DNA from: Mucor racemosus
Lineage: Eukaryota; Mucoromycota; Mucoromycetes; Mucorales; Mucoraceae
Assembly (NCBI GenBank): GCA_027405735.1
Contig: JAPEHQ010000004.1
Location: 868,001-932,000, forward strand
Length of the DNA: 64,000 nucleotides
Reading direction: 5' to 3'
The position numbers and the translations under genes are program-made. Positions 12,590 to 23,058 of the stretch are shown here, one piece after another (position 1 is the first letter of the stretch; the number at the start of each line of letters is the position of its first letter). Under the pieces are notes generated by a model. The model was not told where the DNA came from. It saw nothing but the letters and a program-made list of their open reading frames with translations, and searched no databases.

Positions 12590-12755
12590 AACCTAAAATC
12601 AAGACATTTTTCGTAGGCACAATCTTTGATGAAGCTACGCCCTTCAATATACCAGACCAAAGTTCATCTTTCTCGGGTATAAAACTTTTCTGATGATATT
12701 GTGTCAAGTTTGACTGTGTCGAAACACTTTGTGAAGGTGTTACTGAAGATAACAT
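10232..12755 (-). CDS. cytoplasmic dynein light intermediate chain
   Basis: Subunit of the minus-end microtubule motor; the light intermediate chain binds the heavy chain tail through a Ras-like G domain and cargo adaptors through its C-terminal part. Eight exons (12755-12593, 12481-12251, 12187-11892, 11830-11624, 11561-11468, 11409-11078, 11015-10698, 10636-10232) keep frame and encode 681 residues. The P-loop GEPGVGKS spans the first intron at residues 55-62. The segment LILIDWTRPWKFLETLERW is diagnostic for the family, and DSWGKIKILKEGFDCENV follows near residue 390. The C-terminal 230 residues are Ser/Thr/Gly/Pro-rich and low in complexity. Three introns contain poly-T tracts (sense strand) of more than 20 bases. 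The exon 3/4 acceptor was chosen by reading frame and is the least certain junction. Confidence 0.93.
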
Positions 12756-14205
12756 TTTTGTTTTGAAAGAAAAAAAAAGAAGAAGAAGAAAAGAAGAAGA
12801 AAAATAAACTCGAAACCCCCTTTTGCTTCGCTTTTTATAAATATAAATATAACACAACACAAAACAACACAAGATGTGTATATAGTACCTTCTTATATAT
12901 TCTCGCAGACAAACACGCATACACACACGACATGAAAATTTTTAACCTTTTTTTTTTTTTACTGTAACATCAAAGCCAATATATTATTAATATTTGATAC
13001 ACATTCATCGTCTGAAATTAAATTGATTAGAAAATGTGTATGTATTTCTATATATTTTAGAATTTTATTTTTTGTATTTCATGTATTAGAAGCAGGTTAG
13101 GTCATAAAATGTACTCGTGCTGAGGATCCCTTTTTATTGATGATATGTAGTATACTACAGTAAAGTTTCGGACTCAAAAATTATGCGAGATGAACTTGCA
13201 TGTTCAAGAAGCACTCTTCAAGTAATTCTGTAACCCCAAGTTTTACAACAGCATCATGATACCATTTATGGTTTGCTCAACATATGTACAAGTATCACTT
13301 TATTAACATTTTGACATTTTATCGCAAAAAAACTACATCATTATTGGGCGTAAAAATTAAAATCCAGTAATGATTTAATGCACATTCAAAGGATTATCTT
13401 GAAATGTTCTTGATAAAATAAACTCGATATAGAGACATTACATGTAATTTCTAGGGTATATCAATACTTTATGTATTTTTTATTTTGTATTATAAAGAGA
13501 GGAGGGGGGGGGGGATTCATAATTTAGATTAATTGGTTTTAAAAATAGGGTTGAAAAAATTCCCCACAGAAAATTAATATTCATCCAAAGTAACTGAATA
13601 TGTAAACCTCAAATGTGAACTATGTTTACTACATGTTACATATGCATAAATGCGTTAGGGGATACAAGTTTGATACTAGTTTCATGCAATCAACAGTGAG
13701 ATGAGCAATTATTAAAATTTTTATCAGGATCAAAATAAGCACGTCGAGATTTAATTTTAGAGATTATATGGAATTTAAAGGGTTTTCCACAGATCAAAAT
13801 TTAGTCCAATTGAGAACTCTAGTAACGAGAGCATTATCCAAGTAATGGAAAATGTGCTGGTATTTTTATTTTTTTTTATTTACTTTATATATGTGGATGA
13901 ACTGCCAAACCGATCTCTCAAGTGTGAAACCTCGTTTTGGAATTCACCCGAGAATCTTATGAAAATTATGCTTTTTTCTTGATTTTTCCCGAGAATGCAG
14001 TTTTACAGACTCCATATTCTGTAATGCATTGACCCATACAGTCAAATGTAAGTCAGGTACCTGATTTTTGCTTGGTATTATGTAGAGATTATGGAAGCAT
14101 TTCCGGGACGTCGTTTCTTTGTACACCCACCACCAAAAATGGCGTTTTAAATAAGAAATTTTACACTTTTGTATTACTCCTTTTTTAAAATAAACCACCA
14201 AAGAA
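12756..14205. other. divergent intergenic region
   Basis: Shared upstream region of the dynein light intermediate chain gene (-) and the Arb2-domain gene (+). A purine-rich AAAAGAAGAAGAAG tract at 12772-12800 is, on the minus strand, the CT-rich leader of the dynein gene. A poly-G run lies at about 13503-13514. Open frames here (for example 13944-14201 on the reverse strand) have no recognisable features. No RNA gene is seen. Confidence 0.5.
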
Positions 14206-15823
14206 ATGTACAGAAGAAGAAAAGTTCAAGTTGAAGAGAAGCCAGAGATTCCAGATAACCTTAAAGATTTTGGCTATGCTTTAAAAGACAACGGCGAAAT
14301 TCGCAGTATCACTCAAGGTACATTTTTTTTCATAAAATAATGCAAGCTAAAACACGAAAAACCAAGAAATATTGACAGTTTTTATATAGATTTACCATAT
14401 GAATTTGATTATCTACCCAAGGATAGACCTTATAATGAAGAACGCTACCATAAGTTTATCGGTAAACTTGGATGTAACACCACTCAATTTATCGCAACGA
14501 AACCATTAATTTTATTTATTAGAAATCATTGGAGATGAGGTTGAAGATCAACTTCAAAAATCACCTTTTAACTTTCAAAAAGTGATTGTTCCAATTGGTG
14601 CTGATCCTGCCAAAGATGTTCATTCATACATTTACATGACGTGAGTGTCATTTTATACATGTAAATACTTTGCAACTAATGTTTATATCTGATTAGCCCT
14701 AATGCCATGACCACAACAGATAAATTAATGGTTCTGATCCCAGGAAATAATACTAGGTAATATACATACATATTATTGCATTAGATCCGCATCTCATCTG
14801 ATAAAATGTAATAGAATTGGACAATGGAGTCGACGTATCATGTGTGATTCGAATATACAGGTATGATGAAATTTCATCCTGTGAATAATCATCACAAATT
14901 AACATATTTAAAGTCTGGGTCTATGATGGAAATTAGTGAAATGGTGCTTGAGAAAGGTTATGAAGTTATTATTTTAAATTCAAATGCTAATTTCTGGTAT
15001 AATGGTCGTGCTCAACTTGTAGCTCAAACACGTACAGGTGTTGCAGTTACTGTTCCTGGTAAATCATGATTTTTACTTGCATAAAATTAAAAACTAATGC
15101 ATTCAATAGGTAGTGAAACACCCGAGGAACATTGCCAATACGTCTTTCATAACTTTATCAGGTACATATACAGATTTGCTCCCTAAAAAAAAAAAAAAAA
15201 GTATTAAATGTTATACAACTATATCTTACATGCATTTTCTTTCAATATTCAGAAATACAAAAGCAGAAAAGGTAGCAGTTATTGCCAATTCTTGGGGCGG
15301 TTATTGCTTTGCTCTTACATTGAATACCGAATGTAAGTATGACTGTAAACAAAAGACAATGCATCGCAACTAACTTTTTTTGTAGTTGATTTTATCAAAC
15401 AACACGTCAAAGTAGTCGCAATGACAGATTCTGTACATATAAGAGACATGATCAAAGGTGAAAAACAACGCACTTTTATGTTTGATGTAAATTATATTTA
15501 ATCTTACTTGCATGATTTACCATATAATTAACATTGTTTCTATTGAATAGAATTGCTATAATTGGTCGGCTTCAACCGATAAAAAAGGAACACTCGTGCC
15601 TGATGTTCGTTTCGGTTGCACTAATATCTCATCAGGGGAGGAAATTGTAGATTATACTTTACCAACCATGCTTCAACATATTATGAATTTCATCTTTGTC
15701 AGAATGGGAGATATTGAAGTTAATAGTGATCAAGAAGAATCAGATGATGATGAACCTAAAGAATTAACTGAAGAGGATTTACGTGAATTATCTCGCATTG
15801 ATATTTTGAGTTCTAATGCATAA
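14206..15823 (+). CDS. Arb2-domain protein (FAM172A/Arb2 family)
   Basis: Member of the Arb2 domain family, which includes fission yeast Arb2 (with Arb1 part of the Argonaute siRNA chaperone complex) and animal FAM172A. Ten exons, starting 14206-14317, with short GT-AG introns give about 352 residues. The N-terminal block reads DLPYEFDYLPKDRPYNEERY. The alpha/beta-hydrolase-like core has VLIPGNNTRIGQWSRR, then KVAVIANSWGGYCFALTLN in the place of a nucleophile elbow, then VKVVAMTDSVHIRDM. An acidic tail follows (SDQEESDDDEPKELTEED). The penultimate exon is extended to GEKQRTFMFD before a GTAAAT donor to keep frame into NCYNWSAS. Whether the protein serves RNA silencing here cannot be read from sequence. 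Family assignment is firm, function is inferred. Confidence 0.85.
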
Positions 15824-15869
15824 TATCACCATATACAGTTATTAAATAAAAACGAAGTTTGAAGCACAA

Positions 15870-15875
15870 TGCTTC

Positions 15876-15910
<35 letters not shown>

Positions 15911-16001
15911 GAGATGTAGATTATTCTTGGCGTTATGATGCGAGGTGTCTTCTCGGAAGAAGAACAGGTACATGGAAAGGGTTAGAAGGGGCGGGGCGGG
16001 G
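15870..16001 (+). repeat. TTG microsatellite and G-rich tract
   Basis: A (TTG)n run of about 13 units begins near 15876 just after the Arb2-domain gene. About 70 bases later, four G runs occur at 15979-15981, 15988-15991, 15993-15996 and 15998-16001 with loops of 6, 1 and 1 bases, fitting the intramolecular G-quadruplex pattern. It also contains GCGGGG, a match to the CreA/Mig1 consensus SYGGRG. It is the most GC-rich patch in the gap upstream of the APSES gene. Confidence 0.6.
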
Positions 16002-16973
16002 CAGAGAAGGAGAAGCAACTGATCAAAGTGTATCATTATTTTGATTTTAGGTTAGTTTCTCATGCATCATTATGTATGTATTATTTCTTTTCACCATGAT
16101 CATCGTTTCTTTATCAATAAATATATACACATCAAAACGTAGCACTTTTGCTTATAAAACATAGCAAGCATATTTTCAATGGTAAATAAATAAACAACTA
16201 CGAGTAAGACAAAATCAAAAAGCATTTATTTAATAAACGTAAGAAAATAAAACCAGGCTTACTTGTTTAAATATATAAAAGCGTGTTTGCAGTATTGTGC
16301 TGCTGCATCACCTTGCATTGCATCTTTTTTATAAAAAATCGTATTATTCTACACTCACAATCACATAATATACCCAAAAATTGAGTGGATAATTGTTTAT
16401 TACTAGAGATGAATGATTTGTTGGTTCACAAGGTCATTTTTTTTTTTTTTTTTTTTTTTTTCATTCTCAAATCAAAACAATAAGCCTACAATTTATTTCA
16501 TCATTGAAATTGAAATTGATGTTGTCAATATTTTAATATAATGAAAACATCAAGAGAAAAACAAAAAGAAACTTGGTCGTATTTTAATCATCACCGGCAT
16601 AGAAATAGTTTATAGAAAAAAAAGTGATCTCTAAGATGGAAACAATAATAAGGGGGTTTGTATTTGGGGGGAGAATGGGGCGTAAAAAGGGGGATCATAT
16701 ACTAATATATACCCAATTACTTTAAGGAACGGAAAACCCGTTTAGACAATGTTATATATTATATATTCCGTTTTATATACAAAAATATTATACTTGGTTG
16801 GTTCAGTTATATATAAATAATATGCAGGTAAAGTCAACCGCTTTGCAGCATAAATAATAAACAGAAAGACAATCAATCAATGAAGCATTGTGGAAAACTC
16901 TCATTCCGCCACTGTAATATTATATCATCACCACCATCATCATCCCCCTTCAGTTTTTTGCGTATTAAAAAGA

Positions 16974-17109
16974 GCTTTTTATTTTCTCTTTTTTCTTTCT
17001 TTCTTTCTTTTTCTTTTCTCTCTTTCTTCTTTATACTATAAATTACTGTATTGAGCAAAATAAAAAAAGAGAGCATAAAATACTCTTGGTAAAAAGGAAC
17101 CTTGCACAA

Positions 17110-17140
<31 letters not shown>

Positions 17141-17155
17141 TATCATCAAACATCA
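16974..17155 (+). promoter_or_regulatory. CT tract and (CA)n in the APSES-gene leader, 5' exon end
   Basis: A pyrimidine tract (about 16978-17033) is followed by a (CA)n run (about 17107-17137) and ends in CATCA immediately before a consensus GTAAGT donor at 17156. Similar CT tracts precede the starts of the SERCA, claudin-like and allantoinase genes in this window, as is common at fungal transcription start regions. The final A at 17155 is proposed as the first base of the start codon of the APSES gene. Confidence 0.55.
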
Positions 17156-19155
17156 GTAAGTACATACATACACATATTATACATTTATATTAAAGTTTTA
17201 ATATAAATCTTACCAGTGGAAGGCATTTATCAAAACAATTTATATTCTAATGATAATTATCCATACCAGCAATATCGTTCAAGTGCATTTTCAGATGCTA
17301 GATCATGTCAACCAAATACAACAACTACAAATACAGCATCATTATATCATTCGGCTGGTCTGAATAATACCCATCATCATCATAATACTAATACAAATGA
17401 ATTACATAATCATCATCATCAAAATGATTATCACAATAACAATAATCCCTCGGTTGGATGGGCTTCTTCTCCTCCATCAAACTTATCCTGGAATTCAAAT
17501 ACCTCCCCTCCTCTCCCACCCCCTCTTTCTTCTTCTACTACTACTTCTTCTTCTCGCCATAATAGTTTTAGTGGCTATGCATCAAATGCTCCAATGCAAA
17601 GACCTAAATTAACTACTACTGTTTGGGAAGATGAAGGCACTTTATGTTACCAAGTAGATGCAAAAAGTGTCTGTGTTGCTCGTCGTCAAGATAATGATAT
17701 GATCAATGGTACAAAACTATTAAATGTCGTTGGCATGTCTCGCGGTAAAAGAGATGGCATCCTTAAAAACGAAAAAGGTCGTGTTGTTGTCAAAGTTGGT
17801 GCAATGCATCTCAAAGGTGTCTGGTAAAGTTGAATGCATCTTGATTACTTTTTTTTTCTGATTTATACTAAAAGCACAAAAAAATATATAGGATTACTTT
17901 TGCAAGAGCAAAAGATTTAGCTACAAAATTTAAAATTGTAGATAATTTATACCCTTTATTTGTCGAAGATCCTTCTGTATTCTTATCTGTGCCTCCTCCA
18001 CCACCACCATCTTCTATTCATGCTGTTAATGTTACAAGTTCAAATAATGGAAATTTACCTATAATGTTACCTCCATCAAATCTTAATACCACTACCGCTA
18101 CTACTACTACTTCTACTTCTGCTCCAAAATATAACAATAATTTTGGATCTTTCAATATGCAGTCTTGGGAAAAACAATCCTATCAATCTCTTCCAAGTAT
18201 CACAAATCAACAGGATCAAAGTATGTTTACTTTGTTGTTTATTTGTTTTTGTACATGTTCTAAATATCATTTCTTAAATAGTGCTTATTAGATCCCAACA
18301 ACAACATCAACAACAGCAACATCAACAACGTCAACAACATCAACAACACCAACATCAAAATTTAACAAGTGGTAGTTGTAGTCCTGTTCCTGGAAATATT
18401 GCTCCAATTTTATCCTCAACTGAAGACAATGATATTTATTTATTAAATAATCCATACGATTATCGTAACAATAACAATAGAACTACCCCAGCTTACAATG
18501 ATAGTTCCTATCATTTATATGATAATCACCACAATGGCGGTGGCGCATCAGATAATACTAATTATTCTTCTCCTTATGAAAATGCAGCAAGTCCATATGT
18601 ACAACAACGTAAATTACATCATTCAGTCATTGATCATATTGACAAAGAACCATATCATACTGAAAGACGTAATAGTATTGATTTACCCACTAGCCCTCCT
18701 CCAGAAAGTTTGAAATATACAACACCTGCTTCTTCTTCTGTATGGCCTGATTCAACATCAACAACAACACCTCGTCTTAATGATCTTGTAGATAATACCG
18801 CAGCAGCATCATCAGCAGTAGTAGATCGAAAAGCTTCCCCATTAGGTATATTTTAATTTACAAATCCTCCCCCCCCCTTCAGTATATATTACTTAACTAA
18901 CACATACACGATAATTTTATAGGATCTCCTTCAGGTCTCAGAAATTCTACTAATTTAATCTTATCTGGTAATCGCCATCCTCTTGCAAATGAATTTGAAG
19001 AGCAACAAGATGATCATACAAAATCAATGTTTAACAACAACAACAACAACAACAACAAAGGTAGAAAAAGAGGTCATCAAGATATTAATAACAACAAAAA
19101 TATCAATATTCAACGTAAGCGTTTGAAGAATGACATATTAGCTGCTTCACCTTAA
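17155..19155 (+). CDS. APSES-domain transcription factor, StuA/Efg1 type
   Basis: DNA-binding regulator of the fungal APSES family (StuA, Asm1, Efg1, Phd1), which controls morphogenesis and sporulation. Proposed exons are 17155 (the A of ATG), 17217-17823, 17892-18220, 18282-18845 and 18923-19155, giving 577 residues in frame. The APSES domain lies at about residues 135-235: [16 protein letters not shown], then [20 protein letters not shown], then [17 protein letters not shown] across an intron, ending [13 protein letters not shown]. Poly-Asn, poly-His and Ser/Pro tracts precede it, poly-Gln follows, and basic runs ([17 protein letters not shown]) near the C terminus may be nuclear localisation signals. 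No in-frame ATG exists before about 17588; that codon, just before the domain, is the alternative start. The domain call is certain, the start is inferred. Confidence 0.92.
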
Positions 19156-22100
19156 AATCTATCATCTTTATTATAACCATCTCTTTGCTATCTATTTATT
19201 TTTCACCATCATTCATTCTATATATCTAATTTTTTATATTCCATACAGTAAGCAATAAAAAAAAAACTATTAATATCCTCAGTATATTACATACTATGTA
19301 TAATATGATGTGAATAAAAGTCATCTTTACAAATAGTAACACCATTCACACAGTTCTAAAAGCAATGTATGAATCATTACAATTCAGTAATAATTCAAAT
19401 ATATTGCATTGTATATAGACATTTGACGAGCCATTTGATTTTTTCATCATCATTAGATGCTCCGTCTTCTCTCCCTCTCCCTCTCCCCCTCTCCCCCTCT
19501 ATATCCCGTTCATTAACTTCAATTTATCGTACAATTTGTACATTTATAAAAAAAAAAAGCTATGCTATGCTTCATTTATATAAACGTACATACATGTATA
19601 CAGATCAACAATACATCGTTTTTTGACAAATTGTTTATACATATGCAATCAAGTTTGAAACGATGATGAGCTTCTTATTTATACGTTACCAAACGGCTTA
19701 CATTCCGGCTTGTTAGTGTAACACATGTTTTAGTTTGGTAATATCATGCAACTCAAATAGTTTTACGGATGATAATATTCATCCATTACAAAAAGCAGCG
19801 CAAAATCTTTTTACCCCTGATTTTCGGAGACGGAGTATGAAATTAATGATCAATGTTCGTACGCAGACTAGCATTTATGCATTAATTAGAAAATTTTAAC
19901 TCATATTTAAAAGCTTTTACAAATATTTCAAAGCTTAAATATATTATAAAAGTATGCTTACTATGACACAAAAATCTTTAGGTTCTGAATAAAAGCTATT
20001 GTACTCTTGCAAAGCTCACCCAAGTAAACATATATTTCTTAGGGTGGTTGACATTTTTCAATCTCAGATTTTGCCATTATTTTTGCCACTGGGCGTTTTT
20101 AATGTTTGCATCGAGGTCAATGGCACGTTATTTACTCATGAACCAGACATTTAAAACGCAATCAAATACTTTTCAATAAAAAAATTGTGATCCTTAATTG
20201 ATTGCATATCAATATATCTTGATTCATGCAAATAACCTTAATTGGAGGAAAGGTTAACGATTTTTTATCACATTCACATTTTGTGACCAAAACTATCATT
20301 TCTAGGTGTGACAAAAGCATGTAACTATCGATCCTAACCAAGTGATGCTTGTGTGAATGCATGATTTACCCTCCGGTCGTAATTAACAAGGCTACTCCAA
20401 GCCTTATTTCAATAAATTTTCCGTATTCATTTAAATTAACTTGCATCAAATCAGATTTAACTTGAAATGAGCCGTTAATTGTAGTAATTATGTTTGTAAA
20501 CTTTTGAATATAATTAGGGAGGATAAATTTACAAATCAGTATCAAATGTTCAAGTAATTTGGTTTTTGTATATATATATATAAAAGCTTATATGCTTTTA
20601 CAGTAGCCAAAAAGGAGTACTTTGTTCAAATGTTTAAAGAAAATAATTAGATTAAATAAATTTACATTTAAATCAGTGGTGAGGTAAAAGTCTATTCTAT
20701 TGAGGTATTTGTGCATTTAAATTTAGTGTATTTGACATGATCAATTTCAAGTGTTTGGTATTTTGTAAGCGTACTTATCTAAAAAGAAATTCACAAGTAC
20801 AACTTTCAATAATCCTTAATGCTTAAAGCAGACATATGAAAATACTCTTTATGTGATTATATTTAGTGATTTAAAAATGTATATATTCAATTGAAAACAC
20901 ATACGCCAATGTAAGAAACGTGTATCTCTAATAGTGGCAAATGTTTGAACTTTTCAATACAATCAAATGGAGATGCAAAATACTGAATGCTCCCATAACT
21001 ATGGCGACGAAATCTGGATATATAAAATAAATATGAATATTAATATGCATATATAATATTATTAATCTGTAACATTACTAGTGGCAGTATTATAGAGTAT
21101 TTGGTGATCAGCAATCTCCTGAAAGCGCCACATCACGTTCAACTGTCATTGAAAAAAAGAATAAATAAAACTAGTTTTCTCTTTAGTCGCCATCAACGAA
21201 GATTGAGAAAGATTATCCAGAATCGGCTGGAGGGGTTGGATCTGCGTTTAGGTTCCCTGGAAGGAAAATACCCGCTAACAGATTGTCGATATCATATAAT
21301 TGCCATCGAAGCTCAACTCTTGTATATCTTAATTCATGCAAGAATATCATAAATTAAAAAGTAAATATAAATGTACCTATACATCTGAGTTGTTAACAGT
21401 TATGCATTACAAACTTGTGGGTTAATGGCTAGTGGATATGCAAAAAGCGTGTCTTCATACAGTAATCACTGTTGCATCCTGCATTATATCTATTTATTTC
21501 ATTGTTCTATATTTGACATATTATTACATAATCAGTGAATCTCGCTCGTAACTTGCAATATTTAAATATCATTATCAATTAGCAAACCGTGTCTGTTTCA
21601 CACAAAATTATCAGTTTTAACATCTTTAAGAAAGAAAAACTTCTATTCTCCATATTTTATTGCCTTTTTTTTTTTTTTTTTTTAGCTTCTAGGGAAACTT
21701 CGAATTTATTTTTTATTTTTTTCGAATATATATAAAATATATACTAGAAATTGTAGTCGATAAATCTGCAAAAAAGTATCACAGAGTGAACAAGAGATTA
21801 GTTTGCCTGTCAAGAAATATTAACAATCGTCAAAAATTGACGCCATTTGAGCCGATTTCACGCCTGAATGCGATACAACATCTACTTTAAAGGATTTTCA
21901 CAAAATTCAAAATACGCATAGAGTCATACTATTTGCTGCAACACATAGCAAAAATATTTTCTTTATAGGTAGTATTTTTTTGTTTTAGTTATAATCCTGA
22001 AACAAATGGTTATTATATCTTTTAAATTATCAATTTTATCATAGTTTCGTTAAAATCAGTACTTTTGAACCTTAATTTGAAGCGTTTTAGAGGGTTTCTA

Positions 22101-23058
22101 GATGGCAGACCAAGTCCAAATCATTAATATAATCTTGTAGTTACTTTTTGATGCATTCCCAGAATTTTTTTTGGGTAAATACAAATCGAGTGATTTTTCG
22201 AGATTTTCCATGAGTAACTATAAGGTCCAAATCGAAAAAATGGCTATTTTTGGATTTCAACCTCAAAAACGGACAATTTTCCTAAGACATATATTAATAA
22301 AAAATGACCATAATTTTTTGATTTATCACTTGTCGTCAATAGTTTGGAGATTCCTTAACCACTATTCTGACTTTTATGGAAAAAACAGGTTTTTTGAATT
22401 TGGCAAATTACAAAAGAAATATTTGAGTTAAACATCCGAATGTTACACCATTCGATGCATCGACAAAAGAAGAACAATTTACTATTAATGTACTTTGAAT
22501 CATGTATTACTGAATTTTTGAGATATTGATCGAAAAGCGTCCGCATTGCCATTTTTTTCAAAAATTGATTGAATTTTGAAAAGCGGTATTTGAAAAAGTT
22601 TTGCGCAGGCAGCCAGTCGTAGCATAAATTTGTTGCAGGACAGACAAATATGCATAACCTTAAAGGGTTGTTTTGAGTGAACAGCATGATGCAATATTAC
22701 GAAAATTCCCTCAACTAAAATGTGACACATAAAGAACAACCCTGATTTTTTTCTTTCAAAAAAGTAACGTTGAATTTGAATAAATTAGGTACATTATTGT
22801 GACCAATGATAAAGAATAATTAAGGGGGTGTGGATACTAGGTAAAGATACGCATTGTATTACTTGTCCCTTTGCGATTTGTGGGGAGGGGGGGCTTTTTG
22901 TTCTCGGAGATGTAATAACCCGTTAATCATACTAAAACTAATTTGAAAGGACTCGCTTAATTAATAATAATAACAACCATTTGATACAAATTCTTTTACA
23001 TTCCATCTCTTTCCTTTCTCTCTTTCTCTCTCTCTCTTTTTTTTTTTCTTTATCAAAA
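19156..23058. other. 3.9-kb gap without a supported gene
   Basis: AT-rich DNA between the APSES and SERCA genes. A CT-rich microsatellite lies at about 19470-19502. At 21213-21350 the reverse strand has a 45-codon frame from ATG with unusually even base composition and a protein-like stretch (DNLLAGIFLPGNLNADPT); no family is recognised. Around 22090-22740 lies a low-complexity block resembling other repeat sequence in the window, with overlapping frames on both strands but no recognisable domain. The last 60 bases form the SERCA CT-rich leader. No tRNA or snRNA signature was seen. Confidence 0.45.
22999..23058 (+). promoter_or_regulatory. pyrimidine-rich leader of the SERCA gene
   Basis: Nearly uninterrupted C/T for about 50 bases (CTTTCCTTTCTCTCTTTCTC and on) ends at CTTTATCAAAA directly before the ATG. 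The same arrangement (CT tract, short A-rich Kozak-like context, ATG) occurs before 26230 and 34725. In filamentous fungi such tracts commonly mark the transcription start region of well-expressed genes. Confidence 0.55.

Noticed and set aside
15842..16036. Reverse-strand ORF with a poly-Asn run
   Set aside because: The poly-Asn run is only the TTG microsatellite read in reverse; nothing else supports coding.
22171..22739. Overlapping ORFs on both strands
   Set aside because: Low-complexity AT-rich repeat-like DNA; opposite-strand frames are equally open, no splice signals or family resemblance.
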